Assembly (NCBI GenBank): GCA_903828595.1 | Contig: CAIKMS010000021.1 | Span: forward strand, 1 to 64,000 | From: an uncultured Pseudomonadota bacterium | GTDB taxonomy: Bacteria; Pseudomonadota; Gammaproteobacteria; Steroidobacterales; Steroidobacteraceae | Length of the DNA stretch: 64,000 nt | Reading direction: 5' to 3' | Shown: in pieces, positions 1 to 7,803 of the stretch | Numbering within the stretch: the stretch's first letter is position 1 | Layout: each line of letters begins with the position of its first letter | Program-made: the position numbers and the translations under genes | Notes under the pieces: model-generated | Databases searched by the model: none | Told to the model about the DNA's origin: nothing | Seen by the model: the letters and a program-made list of their open reading frames with translations, nothing else

Positions 1-779
1 AGCAACGCTTCCGGCAGGAACCCCTCCTGTTGGTACTCCAACACGCTGACCGCCCCGTGACGCTTGGATAATTTGGCGCCATCGGCCCCTAGAATCATCG
101 GCAAATGCGCGTAGGTTGGCGGTGTGGCTCCCATAGCCCGAAGCATATTGATCTGGCGGGGCGTGTTGTTGAGGTGGTCATCGCCGCGAATGACATGGGT
201 AATCTTCATATCGTAGTCATCGACCACGACGCAGAAGTTATAGGTCGGGTTTTTATCCGACCGCTCAATAATCAAGTCATCAAGTTCGCTATTCTGAAAC
301 GCCACTTTGCCATGCACGGCATCGTCAACCACTACGACCCCGTCGTCCGGGTTGCGGAAACGCACTACAAATGGCACGTCATCGCGCTGCTCTTTGATGT
401 GCCGGCAACGGCCGTCGTAACGGGGTTTAAGTTTGGCAGCAATCTGCGCGTTGCGCATTTGCTCGAGCTCATCCTTACTGCAATAACAGCGGTAAGCATG
501 GCCCTGCTCGATAAACTGCTGCAGTACTTCCCGGTACCGATCGTAGCGACGCGTCTGATAAAACGGCCCTTCGTCCGGATTCAGACCCAACCATTTCATA
601 CCGTCTAAAATAACCTGCATGGCTTCATCCGTGGATCGCTCACGATCGGTGTCCTCGATGCGCAGCACAAACGTACCGCCATGTCGGCGCGCATACAGCC
701 AACAGTACAAAGCCGTGCGTACACCACCAATGTGCAAAAGGCCGGTGGGACTGGGAGCAAAACGGGTTCTGACAGTCAT
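1..779 (-). CDS. gltX: Glutamyl-tRNA synthetase, N-terminal part (cut by window edge)
   Basis: Charges tRNA with glutamate in the cytoplasm. I translated this from the ATG at 779. The first 259 residues are in the window: the HIGH-type motif appears as HIGG after APSPTGLL, followed by [10 protein letters not shown], a CYC/CR cysteine set typical of the zinc-binding insertion, and near the window edge [11 protein letters not shown], the KMSKS equivalent. The C-terminal anticodon-binding part lies outside. A second full-length glutamyl-tRNA synthetase is encoded at 61371-62771. This copy has the canonical KLSKR and is the better candidate for the normal GluRS. Identification is secure. Confidence 0.95.
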   Translation of the reverse strand, partial: MTVRTRFAPSPTGLLHIGGVRTALYCWLYARRHGGTFVLRIEDTDRERSTDEAMQVILDGMKWLGLNPDEGPFYQTRRYDRYREVLQQFIEQGHAYRCYCSKDELEQMRNAQIAAKLKPRYDGRCRHIKEQRDDVPFVVRFRNPDDGVVVVDDAVHGKVAFQNSELDDLIIERSDKNPTYNFCVVVDDYDMKITHVIRGDDHLNNTPRQINMLRAMGATPPTYAHLPMILGADGAKLSKRHGAVSVLEYQQEGFLPEAL

Positions 780-851
780 GGGAAAACTTTGCGGCTAAAA
801 CACTAGTTTAGCATTGATCAGCCACCAACCGGATCAAGGCGAGCTGAGTGC

Positions 852-1919
852 CTACCCCACCCATCGGCGAATAAGCGGCTTTAAGCCAAGGGTAGTAAGC
901 CCTTTCACGGTTAAGGCCCGCGCCGCACGGGTAGCCTGTGTCAACGAGCGTCGCAGGGGTCCGGGCCAGTCTTCAAAGTCGGCCACCGCGCGAATCTCGC
1001 TGGCAAATCGCAGCTTAAAAGCCTCATCACCGCGGCTAAAATCCAAGCCCTGTGCGCCCTCTTTGTCAGCACGGCGCAGTAGTTCCATCAAAAGTACCTC
1101 ACCGGCACCCGTCGCTGCGTGCTTCAGATCAAAGGTAGGCTTGTACCAGATCACATCGTTCTGCGAACGAAAACCAAAATGCATAGCTACCGGCTCACCG
1201 CCGGCTTGCACCACGGTAAACAATAAGGGTCCACCGGGCTCAGCCGTCTGCGCCAGTTCACTGTACAACTCGCAGTTACGGGGACGCACAAACAGACTCG
1301 GGGTGGGGGTTGGCGCCCAGCGCTGTATGTGTTGCGCAAAAAAACGGGGCAGCCAGGGCGTAATCTCCTCGGCTGAATCGAGATGCAAAAACTCCACGGT
1401 GCCCAGTTGGGCCACCTTGCGCTCGTGCCGACGCAACGACTCTTTAGCCAGCAGGGTCTTTAGGGGACGCTGTGAAAACTGCACGCGAGGACAGGCAACG
1501 ACAGGACCCTGTAGGCCGCTGTGCAGAGTCAGCGCTTGGGCCAAAGGGCAGCCCACAGGCACATCTTTAAGGTCCAGCCGCCGCCACAATCCGCGCTTTG
1601 CATATAACGCCGCGACCAAAGCACCAGCCACATCCGGGCGATCATCGCTCAACAAGACGTTGCCGTAATCCGCGTGCTCCTCGCCCATAAAGGCGAGCCG
1701 GCCCCGCGGCGTGATCATGAACGCGCCTAAGCCCACCGCCTGGTCGTGCTCAAAAACTGCGATCACCAGCGCCTGGCCCTCGCCCCAAATGGGCCACCAG
1801 GCATTTAACCACCACCAGGACTGAAACACGCTCGCACCCAGCGCTTTCTCCTCCAGGCCTAACCAGGTTGCACGGCCTACGGCTGACAGCGATTCGTAGG
1901 TCTCAACGCGTAGCGTCAT
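852..1919 (-). CDS. GNAT-fold protein of the BioF2/CelD-like (Acetyltransf_6) family
   Basis: A 355-residue cytoplasmic protein resembling the CelD/BcsL and FemAB-like acyltransferases often found in exopolysaccharide loci. Typical stretches are FQSWWWLNAWWPIWGEGQALV near the N-terminus, and in the C-terminal half the GGEPVAMHFGFR and YKPTFDLKHAATGAGEVLLMELL region followed by GLDFSRGDEAFKLRFA, which match the GNAT core. The ATG at 1919 was chosen because it overlaps the stop of the upstream deacetylase gene as ATGA, implying translational coupling; an in-frame extension reaches 1988 but would lie inside that gene. Substrate is unknown. Given its partner, acylation of a surface sugar is a reasonable inference. 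Confidence 0.7.
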   Translation of the reverse strand: MTLRVETYESLSAVGRATWLGLEEKALGASVFQSWWWLNAWWPIWGEGQALVIAVFEHDQAVGLGAFMITPRGRLAFMGEEHADYGNVLLSDDRPDVAGALVAALYAKRGLWRRLDLKDVPVGCPLAQALTLHSGLQGPVVACPRVQFSQRPLKTLLAKESLRRHERKVAQLGTVEFLHLDSAEEITPWLPRFFAQHIQRWAPTPTPSLFVRPRNCELYSELAQTAEPGGPLLFTVVQAGGEPVAMHFGFRSQNDVIWYKPTFDLKHAATGAGEVLLMELLRRADKEGAQGLDFSRGDEAFKLRFASEIRAVADFEDWPGPLRRSLTQATRAARALTVKGLTTLGLKPLIRRWVG

Positions 1920-2971
1920 GGCATCGCGAGCGACGCACGGCTGCCGGGGATTTCGCCGGGTTTTGGCGCAGCAATAGCGCCACTCCAACGTTGCCGCAGG
2001 TAGGTAAGCCCGTTCACCTCATTACAAAATGTCCCAAAGTGTGAATCCACACCAAAGCGAGGCAGCCTGAAGGGATCCGATCCTGGAGGAAGCAGCATGC
2101 CCGAGGACGTTACCGCTGAATGAAAACCAGCCGCACGTACAGCGCACACGCTACGCTCATCAAAGTCACAGTCACGTCCGTTCGGATAACAAAACGACAC
2201 CACGGAACGCTGCAACGCTGATTCGATTTCTAGCTTGCTGGCCGTGATTTCAGTCACCAGTTCACTGTCGGTACACATCGATAAAATCGGATGGGTCTGC
2301 GTGTGGGCGCCGATTTCAATGAGTGCCGGATCTAAGGACCGTAACGTTGTCCAATCCATGGCAGCGAAGAGCGCCGGCGCTTGAGCCGGAATCACTACCT
2401 TAGCGCACCGGGCAAACGTGGCGATAAGGCTTTCTCGGGCCACCGTCGGCAGCGTCAGGCAGCGGGTAGACAGCAGATCCCAGGCCTGCTCACGTTGAAC
2501 GGGAGTTTGCAGGTTTACGGATATCAACCCTTCAGACCATTCCACCGTAAGCTTTTGACTCACCGCCTGCTCACACACGTAACGCAGCCGGTCAAACCAC
2601 AGCCAAAGCTCACCGGATGCAAAACGACTCACCGCATACAACGTGACGGGTACTTGGTATTGCAAAAGCAACGGGTAAGCAACCTCAGCAAAATCTTGAT
2701 AACCGTCGTCGACGGTCAACACGATTGTGCGAGGTGGCAACGGCTTATCAGTTGCCTGCGCCTGCACCACATCAGAAAGAGACAGCGGATTAAAATGACG
2801 ACGCAGGTAACGCAACTGCTGGGCAAATAGCGGTGCCGTGAGCCTACGAGCGCTGAGCTCCCCGAAACGGTGATAAAACACAATGCGAGGCTGTGCACCC
2901 GTCAACTGACGGGCTACAGGGCCCAACACAGAACCGGCAACTGCGCGTAACACGAGACTCAGACACCTCAA
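1916..2971 (-). CDS. Polysaccharide deacetylase family (NodB/CE4) protein
   Basis: Predicted carbohydrate esterase family 4 deacetylase, 351 residues. Motif 1 is seen as LTVDDGYQD (canonical TFDDG), motif 2 as HTQTHP (metal-binding H-x3-HP) and a later CYPNG matches the third motif of the longer polysaccharide deacetylases; PRFGVDSH near the end is also typical. No clear signal peptide is visible; the N-terminus is basic and hydrophobic (MRCLSLVLRAVAGSVLG). The start at 2971 is a TTG without an obvious ribosome binding site, so the true start may be a downstream GTG. It is coupled by ATGA to the GNAT-like gene. Together they look like a two-gene surface-glycan modification unit. Confidence 0.75.
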   Translation of the reverse strand: MRCLSLVLRAVAGSVLGPVARQLTGAQPRIVFYHRFGELSARRLTAPLFAQQLRYLRRHFNPLSLSDVVQAQATDKPLPPRTIVLTVDDGYQDFAEVAYPLLLQYQVPVTLYAVSRFASGELWLWFDRLRYVCEQAVSQKLTVEWSEGLISVNLQTPVQREQAWDLLSTRCLTLPTVARESLIATFARCAKVVIPAQAPALFAAMDWTTLRSLDPALIEIGAHTQTHPILSMCTDSELVTEITASKLEIESALQRSVVSFCYPNGRDCDFDERSVCAVRAAGFHSAVTSSGMLLPPGSDPFRLPRFGVDSHFGTFCNEVNGLTYLRQRWSGAIAAPKPGEIPGSRASLAMP

Positions 2972-3103
2972 AGTGAAAACTTAACAATCTGCAACCTTAC
3001 GCAGTTTAGGGGCACGGCTCCATGCGAATAGAGCAAGATGTTAACCGCGACACTCTTAAGGAAATTCTCGCGCACGCGAATAGCACCGTTAAGCCGAAGT
3101 TTG

Positions 3104-3132
3104 TTGACGGCGAATCGGCAGCCTTTTAAAGT
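3104..3132 (+). promoter_or_regulatory. Predicted sigma-70 promoter of tRNA-Val(CAC)
   Basis: TTGACG (3104-3109), a 17-base spacer and TAAAGT (3127-3132), followed by a GC-rich discriminator as in stable RNA promoters. The tRNA begins 46 bases after the -10 box. The same TTGACG-17 layout precedes the tRNA-Pro cluster at 58917. Confidence 0.55.
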
Positions 3133-3177
3133 GCTCGGCTCCGATACGGCTTAGTAGCCGGGGATCGACTCCCAATC

Positions 3178-3252
3178 GGGCGGTTAGCTCAGTGGTAGAG
3201 CACTGCCTTCACACGGCAGGGGTCACAGGTTCAAATCCTGTACCGCCCACCA
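3178..3252 (+). tRNA. tRNA-Val (anticodon CAC)
   Basis: 75 bases. The acceptor stem GGGCGGT pairs with ACCGCCC, the D-arm reads TAGCTCAGTGG, the anticodon stem-loop is CTGCC-TTCACAC-GGCAG (anticodon CAC), the T-arm contains GGTTCAAATCC, and CCA is encoded. It stands alone, with the HigBA pair 115 bases downstream on the opposite strand. Confidence 0.96.
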
Positions 3253-3367
3253 AATCCCCCTGATTTTTCAGTTGGTTGCCAACGATTTGGACAGGCTTTA
3301 GGAGAAGTCCTGACAGCTCGATGCATCGTTTTGGGCGCCTGAAGGCGAGGAAGTCGTTGCGACGAAA

Positions 3368-3673
3368 TCACCCTGCCGTGCGAATCTTCCTGAGTACTTT
3401 GCCACGCTTGGCTTCATCCCGAGCCTGCCAGAGGTCGTAAGCCAGTTGCTGCGATAGCCAGCGCTCGGCGGAACCACCGCGCTCGACTCCCAGCCACTGC
3501 TCGATCCGAAGCGCCATCATCGGACTGATGCCCGCCCGGCCATTCAGCACCTTTGACAGCGTCGTCCGGTCTACCCCTAATGCAAGCGCGGCCGCCCCTA
3601 CGGTCAAACCCAATGCCGGCAATACATCCTCTCGGAGGGTCTCGCCAGGATGCGGTGGATCGAACATTCGCAT
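3368..3673 (-). CDS. higA: HigA-type antitoxin, Xre-family HTH
   Basis: A 101-residue DNA-binding antitoxin expected to neutralise HigB and repress its own operon. It begins MRMFDPPHPGETLREDVLPALGLT, the diagnostic start of the HigA/VapI family (HPGE-x-L). An HTH follows: VGAAALALGVDRTTLSKVLNGRAGISPMMALRIEQ. The C-terminal WLSQQLAYDLWQAR is also typical. The ATG at 3673 was chosen because GAGGA lies seven bases upstream; a second in-frame ATG is two codons later. It is the second gene of the operon, ten bases after the toxin stop, the toxin-first order usual for higBA. Confidence 0.9.
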   Translation of the reverse strand: MRMFDPPHPGETLREDVLPALGLTVGAAALALGVDRTTLSKVLNGRAGISPMMALRIEQWLGVERGGSAERWLSQQLAYDLWQARDEAKRGKVLRKIRTAG

Positions 3674-3683
3674 TTCACATTCC

Positions 3684-3962
3684 TCAGTGGTAATCCTGAT
3701 AATCGACAAGAACCGCGTCGCCGTTCTCAAAGCAAAAAGTCAGACGCCAATTTCCGTTGACGCTCACACTCCATTGATTGGCCAATTGGCCTTTCAGCGC
3801 GTGGAGCCCCCAGCCCGGCACGTTCATGTCCGCCGGCACCTTGGCCGCATCTAGAGCCGCCAATTGCCTCGACAACCGCGATGCATGCGCAGCCTGAATG
3901 CCCGCTTTGCTCCCAGTTCGGAAAAATCGTTCGACCCCTTTGTGGCGAAAGTCATGGATCAT
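3684..3962 (-). CDS. higB: HigB-type toxin, RelE/ParE superfamily
   Basis: A 92-residue predicted mRNA interferase. HigB enzymes cut mRNA in the ribosomal A site. It reads MIHDFRHKGVERFF at the start, then RLSRQLAALDAA, the signature GWGLHALKGQLANQWSVSVN and the C-terminal WRLTFCFENGDAVLVDYQDYH, all matching the plasmid-maintenance HigB family over its whole length. I see no disruption. The ATG at 3962 matches the usual MI-x-F start of the family, and the operator palindrome lies directly upstream of it, so transcription and translation start almost together. It precedes higA by ten bases. In contrast to the locus at 57.5-58.3 kb, this pair looks functional. Confidence 0.9.
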   Translation of the reverse strand: MIHDFRHKGVERFFRTGSKAGIQAAHASRLSRQLAALDAAKVPADMNVPGWGLHALKGQLANQWSVSVNGNWRLTFCFENGDAVLVDYQDYH

Positions 3963-3990
3963 GCGCCACATTGTAGCGTGTGGCGCCACA
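3963..3990 (-). promoter_or_regulatory. Predicted HigA operator, compound palindrome
   Basis: GCGCCACA (3963-3970) is the inverted repeat of TGTGGCGC (3979-3986) across 8 bases. The right arm is also part of a perfect 12-base palindrome, TGTGGCGCCACA (3979-3990). The block abuts the higB start codon, the usual place for an autoregulatory antitoxin site. Binding by HigA is inferred. Confidence 0.6.
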
Positions 3991-4127
3991 CTCCACAACG
4001 CGCTTCATCAGTCTCGACAGCAATCATGGTGAGAACACAGCCGAAACCATTTTTGAGAAAATCTTGCCCACCTAGAGCTCAGTGGTTGCTGTCTGACGAT
4101 GTGCCAGTACGTCTAAGGCCCTAGTAA

Positions 4128-5402
4128 TCAGTGGTGATTGACCGAACGGCGGATACGACGAACCGCAAAAGCCACCAGTACCATGACCAGTGGCACACTC
4201 AACCCCATCACCACGTCAGGCTGCAGATAACGAACGCTCGTGGCCATTGCCCTGGCCACGTCGCCAATCAAATTAACGGCGTAGTAGGTAATTGCCACCA
4301 CCGACAAGCCCTCCACAGTTTGCTGCAGCCGCAGCTGCGTGCTGGCGCGCTGATTCAGCGAGGTCAGTAATTCTTGATTCTGCTCGGCAAGGGTCACGTT
4401 GATACGAGTTGCCAAGAGTTCATTCGCCCGGGCAACCCGCGCCGATAAAGACTCCTGCCGGCGAACGACCGTTTGGCAGGTGGCCATGGCAGGCGCAAGC
4501 CTTCGGTCGTTGAATTCCTTGAAAGGCGCATAGCCTTTGATTCGTTGCTCACGAAGTTCATCGATCCTTCGAGAGACCAAATCGTTGTACGCCATGGCAG
4601 CGCCGAATCGAAACTCATTGCCAGTGATGCGGTTCTCGATAGACGCCTCAAGGGTGGTCAACCGATAGAGTAAGGCGCTCTCATCTTTAGAAGTCGCTGT
4701 AGCGAGCAGCGAGGTGACCTCGGCCAGTTCTTTGTCACATTCGCTCAAAAAGGGTGACAGGTCGCGAGCAATGGGCAGCGCCAACAATGCCATCATTCGG
4801 TAAGTATCAACTTCAAGTAGCCGTTGGACCATCCGTCCGGTCTGTCGCGGCGTCAAACCCCGATCGAAAAAAAGAAGACGCCCAAAGCCATCATCCTCAA
4901 TACGGCAGTGCGTCATAGCACGCGCCATCCCGTCACCGATCTCAGCACCCACCAGCGGTTCACCATCAAATGCGGCTAGCGCTAAGGTGAAATCCTCCTC
5001 AAAGGACACATGCTGACGCACCTCTACGTGCATAGCCGTGATCACCTCGCCGACCAGCCCGTCCAGCCACTCTCTAGGCACCTGTGCTAAAGCCACCTCA
5101 TCAAACGGACGCTCTGCGGCCAAGGGTGCGATAAACAGATACCGAGCGAACTCACTATGTCGTTCGTATTTTATGCGGAATGGCCCCAGATCGTGACTGG
5201 CGTGCGAGAGCGGCGTGGGCGATGTTGCAACGCCGTAGGCCTGCAACAGTGCACACAGATGGTTCCATTCATCGGCTTTTGCAGAGCCGCTAGACACTAA
5301 GGCAAGGTAGGAGATCCGCACCGGCGACCACAGAAGTTCGGTCGGCCGGGCGTTCAATTCTGCGATGAGGTCTCTTCGCAGGATATGTTCTTGAAACACC
5401 AT
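4128..5402 (-). CDS. DUF3422 family membrane-anchored protein
   Basis: A 424-residue protein of unknown function. The N-terminal HILRRDLIAELNARPTELLWSP matches the conserved start of DUF3422 (an ELHARP-like motif followed by P). The middle has the family's GRLLFFDRGLTPRQTGRMVQRLLEVDTYRMMALLALP segment, then a helical, probably coiled-coil region (about residues 230-370), and the C-terminus ends in two hydrophobic helices (VVAITYYAVNLIGDVA and VVMGLSVPLVMVLVAFAVRR). The layout suggests a cytoplasmic globular and coiled-coil body tethered to the inner membrane. The ATG at 5402 fits the family start; a longer frame to 5486 adds 28 poorly conserved-looking residues. Neighbours give no clear role. 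Confidence 0.8.
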   Translation of the reverse strand: MVFQEHILRRDLIAELNARPTELLWSPVRISYLALVSSGSAKADEWNHLCALLQAYGVATSPTPLSHASHDLGPFRIKYERHSEFARYLFIAPLAAERPFDEVALAQVPREWLDGLVGEVITAMHVEVRQHVSFEEDFTLALAAFDGEPLVGAEIGDGMARAMTHCRIEDDGFGRLLFFDRGLTPRQTGRMVQRLLEVDTYRMMALLALPIARDLSPFLSECDKELAEVTSLLATATSKDESALLYRLTTLEASIENRITGNEFRFGAAMAYNDLVSRRIDELREQRIKGYAPFKEFNDRRLAPAMATCQTVVRRQESLSARVARANELLATRINVTLAEQNQELLTSLNQRASTQLRLQQTVEGLSVVAITYYAVNLIGDVARAMATSVRYLQPDVVMGLSVPLVMVLVAFAVRRIRRSVNHH

Positions 5403-5554
5403 GTGGACCAGTCTCGCACGTGAAAGAGGTGTCCGGCAAAATTTAATGCTTACCGAAGAACTTTGAGTTACCTCACGCGCGAGCAACCCGGCTCAAAGCA
5501 AAGCATCGCCTGGCGCTTAAGCAACACCGCAAAGACTACTCTGGCGGTCACGCT

Positions 5555-6679
5555 TTAGCGGGCATCTTCGGCGTAGCCTAGCTCTAAAAATCTCTCCACA
5601 ACCTCTGCACCTACCCGTTTTTGCTCACGGATATCCATGACGATTTGCAGCGCCGTTTTAGGCGACGGTGGCAATTCTGCGTCACTGATGTTGATCGGAG
5701 TCACGCGATCACCCCACCGCAAGAGGTGCGCCGAGAGGGTAAGTCCGCCGCCGAACGCCGGCATCAGAATCAAGCTCTTAGGTTTCACCCGACCGACCTC
5801 CACCGCTTCAACTAAAGCAACGGGCGTGGTGGCTGAACTCATGTTGCCGTACTTGGCTACGGTCAGAAACACTTTGTCCGGGGTAGCACCCGCCCGTTTG
5901 GCGACCGCCTCAATAATGCGAAGATTGGCCTGATGCGGCACCACCAGATCAATGTCATCCATGGTCACATCAGCACGAGACATGACATCCAGACTTGCCT
6001 CACTCATGCCCTCCACTGCGCGCCGAAAAATCTCCTGCCCATCAAAGTCCCAGCGCGTTTGACCAAACGGTACGCCTAAATTGGCATACATCGTCCCCAT
6101 ACCCCGCACGCGCAAAATGGACCGTGAGTCGGCGTAGCACTGCAACTTTTCGCACAGCACCCCGGACTCTTGATCACTGGCCTGCAAGACCACCGCGCCG
6201 GCGCCATCACCAAACAAAACGGCCACATTGCGGTTATCCCAGTCCATGTACTGGGAGATGAGCTCCACACCAATGACCAGCACGTTTTTCATGACCCCAC
6301 TTCTAATCAGGGAGGTCCCAATCGTCAGCCCGTACATAAAACTCGTGCAGGCTGTGTTCACATCAAAAGCTGCTGCGCGCGTCGCGCCTATTCGGGCCTG
6401 CACACCGGATGCGCTGTTGGGTACGGTCTCGTCGTTACTGCAACTACCGTAAATCACCAGATCGATGTCCGCACCGCTTAGCCCTGCACAGGCTATGGCA
6501 CGGCGCGCCGCCACAATAGCTAACTCGATGCCCGGCACGTGCGAGATCCGCCGCTCCTTCATGCCCGTACGCGAAGTAATCCAGGCATCGTCGGTGGGTA
6601 AAAACGTCGACAGATCGTCGTTCGTCAGAATGTTAGGCGGCAGGCACTTCCCCCAGCCGGTAATCGCCGCGTGCGTCAT
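5555..6679 (-). CDS. 3-oxoacyl-ACP synthase III family protein (FabH-like)
   Basis: A 374-residue thiolase-fold condensing enzyme that joins an acyl starter with malonyl-ACP. The catalytic triad is visible: Cys in DVNTACTSFMYGL, His in VVPHQANLRIIEAV and Asn in KYGNMSSATTPVAL. GDGAGAVVL and the glycine-rich FGGGLTLSAHLLRW are further family marks. It is about 55 residues longer than E. coli FabH, with a C-terminal tail (residues after LLRWGDRV) of roughly 50 residues. It is not next to fabD/fabG/acpP, so it may be a second or specialised KAS III rather than the housekeeping one. The ATG at 6679 was preferred over an upstream in-frame start at 6748 because the family starts at the AAITGWGKCLP strand. 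Confidence 0.85.
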   Translation of the reverse strand: MTHAAITGWGKCLPPNILTNDDLSTFLPTDDAWITSRTGMKERRISHVPGIELAIVAARRAIACAGLSGADIDLVIYGSCSNDETVPNSASGVQARIGATRAAAFDVNTACTSFMYGLTIGTSLIRSGVMKNVLVIGVELISQYMDWDNRNVAVLFGDGAGAVVLQASDQESGVLCEKLQCYADSRSILRVRGMGTMYANLGVPFGQTRWDFDGQEIFRRAVEGMSEASLDVMSRADVTMDDIDLVVPHQANLRIIEAVAKRAGATPDKVFLTVAKYGNMSSATTPVALVEAVEVGRVKPKSLILMPAFGGGLTLSAHLLRWGDRVTPINISDAELPPSPKTALQIVMDIREQKRVGAEVVERFLELGYAEDAR

Positions 6680-6912
6680 GACTCCTCCCTCACTTAAGGT
6701 CAAAACCGGCTTGCCTGCCCTGACTGGCCTGCCGACCGTCACTGGCATAGCACTTAATCTAAGCTAGTGTAACGGCAAGCAGGGTCATCTGCGCTTTTAG
6801 CGCTGACACCAGACCCCCCTAGTGCATCGGTGTGTAGCCAGTTACAGTCGGGACGGTTGTCACCCTTCCATCCGACTTGGAGGGACATTTGTTAGTTTAT
6901 GTGAGTACTGCC

Positions 6913-7758
6913 ATGCCCTCTTTGTTGATCATTTTGCTGCTCGCCGTCGTTCAAGGGGCCGCCGAGCTGCTGCCAGTGTCCTCCAGCGCCCACGTCATTC
7001 TGGTCGAGCACTGGCTAGGCTTAGACCCAACCACGCCGGCGATGACCTTGCTGTTAGTCATGCTGCATACCGGCACCATGTTCGCGGTCATCGTCTATTT
7101 CTGGCACGCCTGGCGCCGTCGTCTGTTTTCCGGGGACCGCCGCCAGTTTTTGGGTGCCGTGTTTTTGGCTACCGCAGCGACCGGTGTCGTGGGTGGTGCC
7201 TTACTCTTTCTGATCGAAAAAGTACTGCTCAAGGGCTCTCCGCATGCGGCTGTGGAGCAACTGTTTGGCAACCTCCCTCTAGTGGCTTTAAGTCTGTTCG
7301 CCGTGGGCATCATGATTGTGATTTCCGGACAAAAAGAACGACGCAGCAATCGACCGATCTCGACCGGCTCGGCACTTTTTATCGGTGCGATTCAAGGCCT
7401 ATGCCTGCCGCTGCGAGGCTTTTCACGCTCCGGCGCCACCATATCCACGGCTCTGTTAAACGGCGTTCGTCGTAGCACCGCTGAGGAGTTTAGTTTTGCG
7501 TTGGCGGTGGTGCTGACTCCGGCCGTACTGGTACGTGAGGCCTTGCGTTTCTGGCGCGAGCACTCGGCTCTGGCCTCGGACTCGGTACAAAACACGTTAT
7601 TGCTGTGCACGGCCGGTATGGTGCTAGCCTTTTTAGCCGGTCTGGTTGCATTGCGACTGCTATCGAACTGGCTAGAGAACGGTCGCTGGTCCTGGTTTGG
7701 TTACTACTGCGTGGGGCTCTCCGGCCTGGTGCTGTTGACCTACTACCAAAACCCCTGA
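6913..7758 (+). CDS. uppP: Undecaprenyl-diphosphatase (BacA/UppP)
   Basis: Integral membrane phosphatase that recycles undecaprenyl pyrophosphate to the monophosphate carrier for peptidoglycan and surface polysaccharides. The two signature regions are present: VVQGAAELLPVSSSAHVI at the N-terminus and IQGLCLPLRGFSRSGATIS in the middle, with multiple hydrophobic helices, total about 281 residues, normal for the family. The start is uncertain: the ATG at 6913 begins at the first helix but has a weak ribosome site, while TTG at 6889 or GTG at 6901 lie after a GGAGGG at 6879-6884. It is divergent from the FabH-like gene and followed 45 bases later by cstA. Confidence 0.93.
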   Translation: MPSLLIILLLAVVQGAAELLPVSSSAHVILVEHWLGLDPTTPAMTLLLVMLHTGTMFAVIVYFWHAWRRRLFSGDRRQFLGAVFLATAATGVVGGALLFLIEKVLLKGSPHAAVEQLFGNLPLVALSLFAVGIMIVISGQKERRSNRPISTGSALFIGAIQGLCLPLRGFSRSGATISTALLNGVRRSTAEEFSFALAVVLTPAVLVREALRFWREHSALASDSVQNTLLLCTAGMVLAFLAGLVALRLLSNWLENGRWSWFGYYCVGLSGLVLLTYYQNP

Positions 7759-7803
7759 GCTGATTGATCAGATCCAATGGGTAGGTCTTTTGGATGAAAG
7801 AGT

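Noticed and set aside
814-1668. Long plus-strand open frame opposite the GNAT-like gene
   Set aside because: Its translation is Ser/Arg/Pro-rich and without family features, whereas the minus frame matches a known family. It is an antisense shadow.
4076-4086. AGCTCAGTGGT, identical to the D-arm of tRNA-Val, beyond the HigBA operon
   Set aside because: Eleven bases only, from the 5' half of the tRNA rather than the 3' end used in integration; flanking bases do not match. Probably chance.
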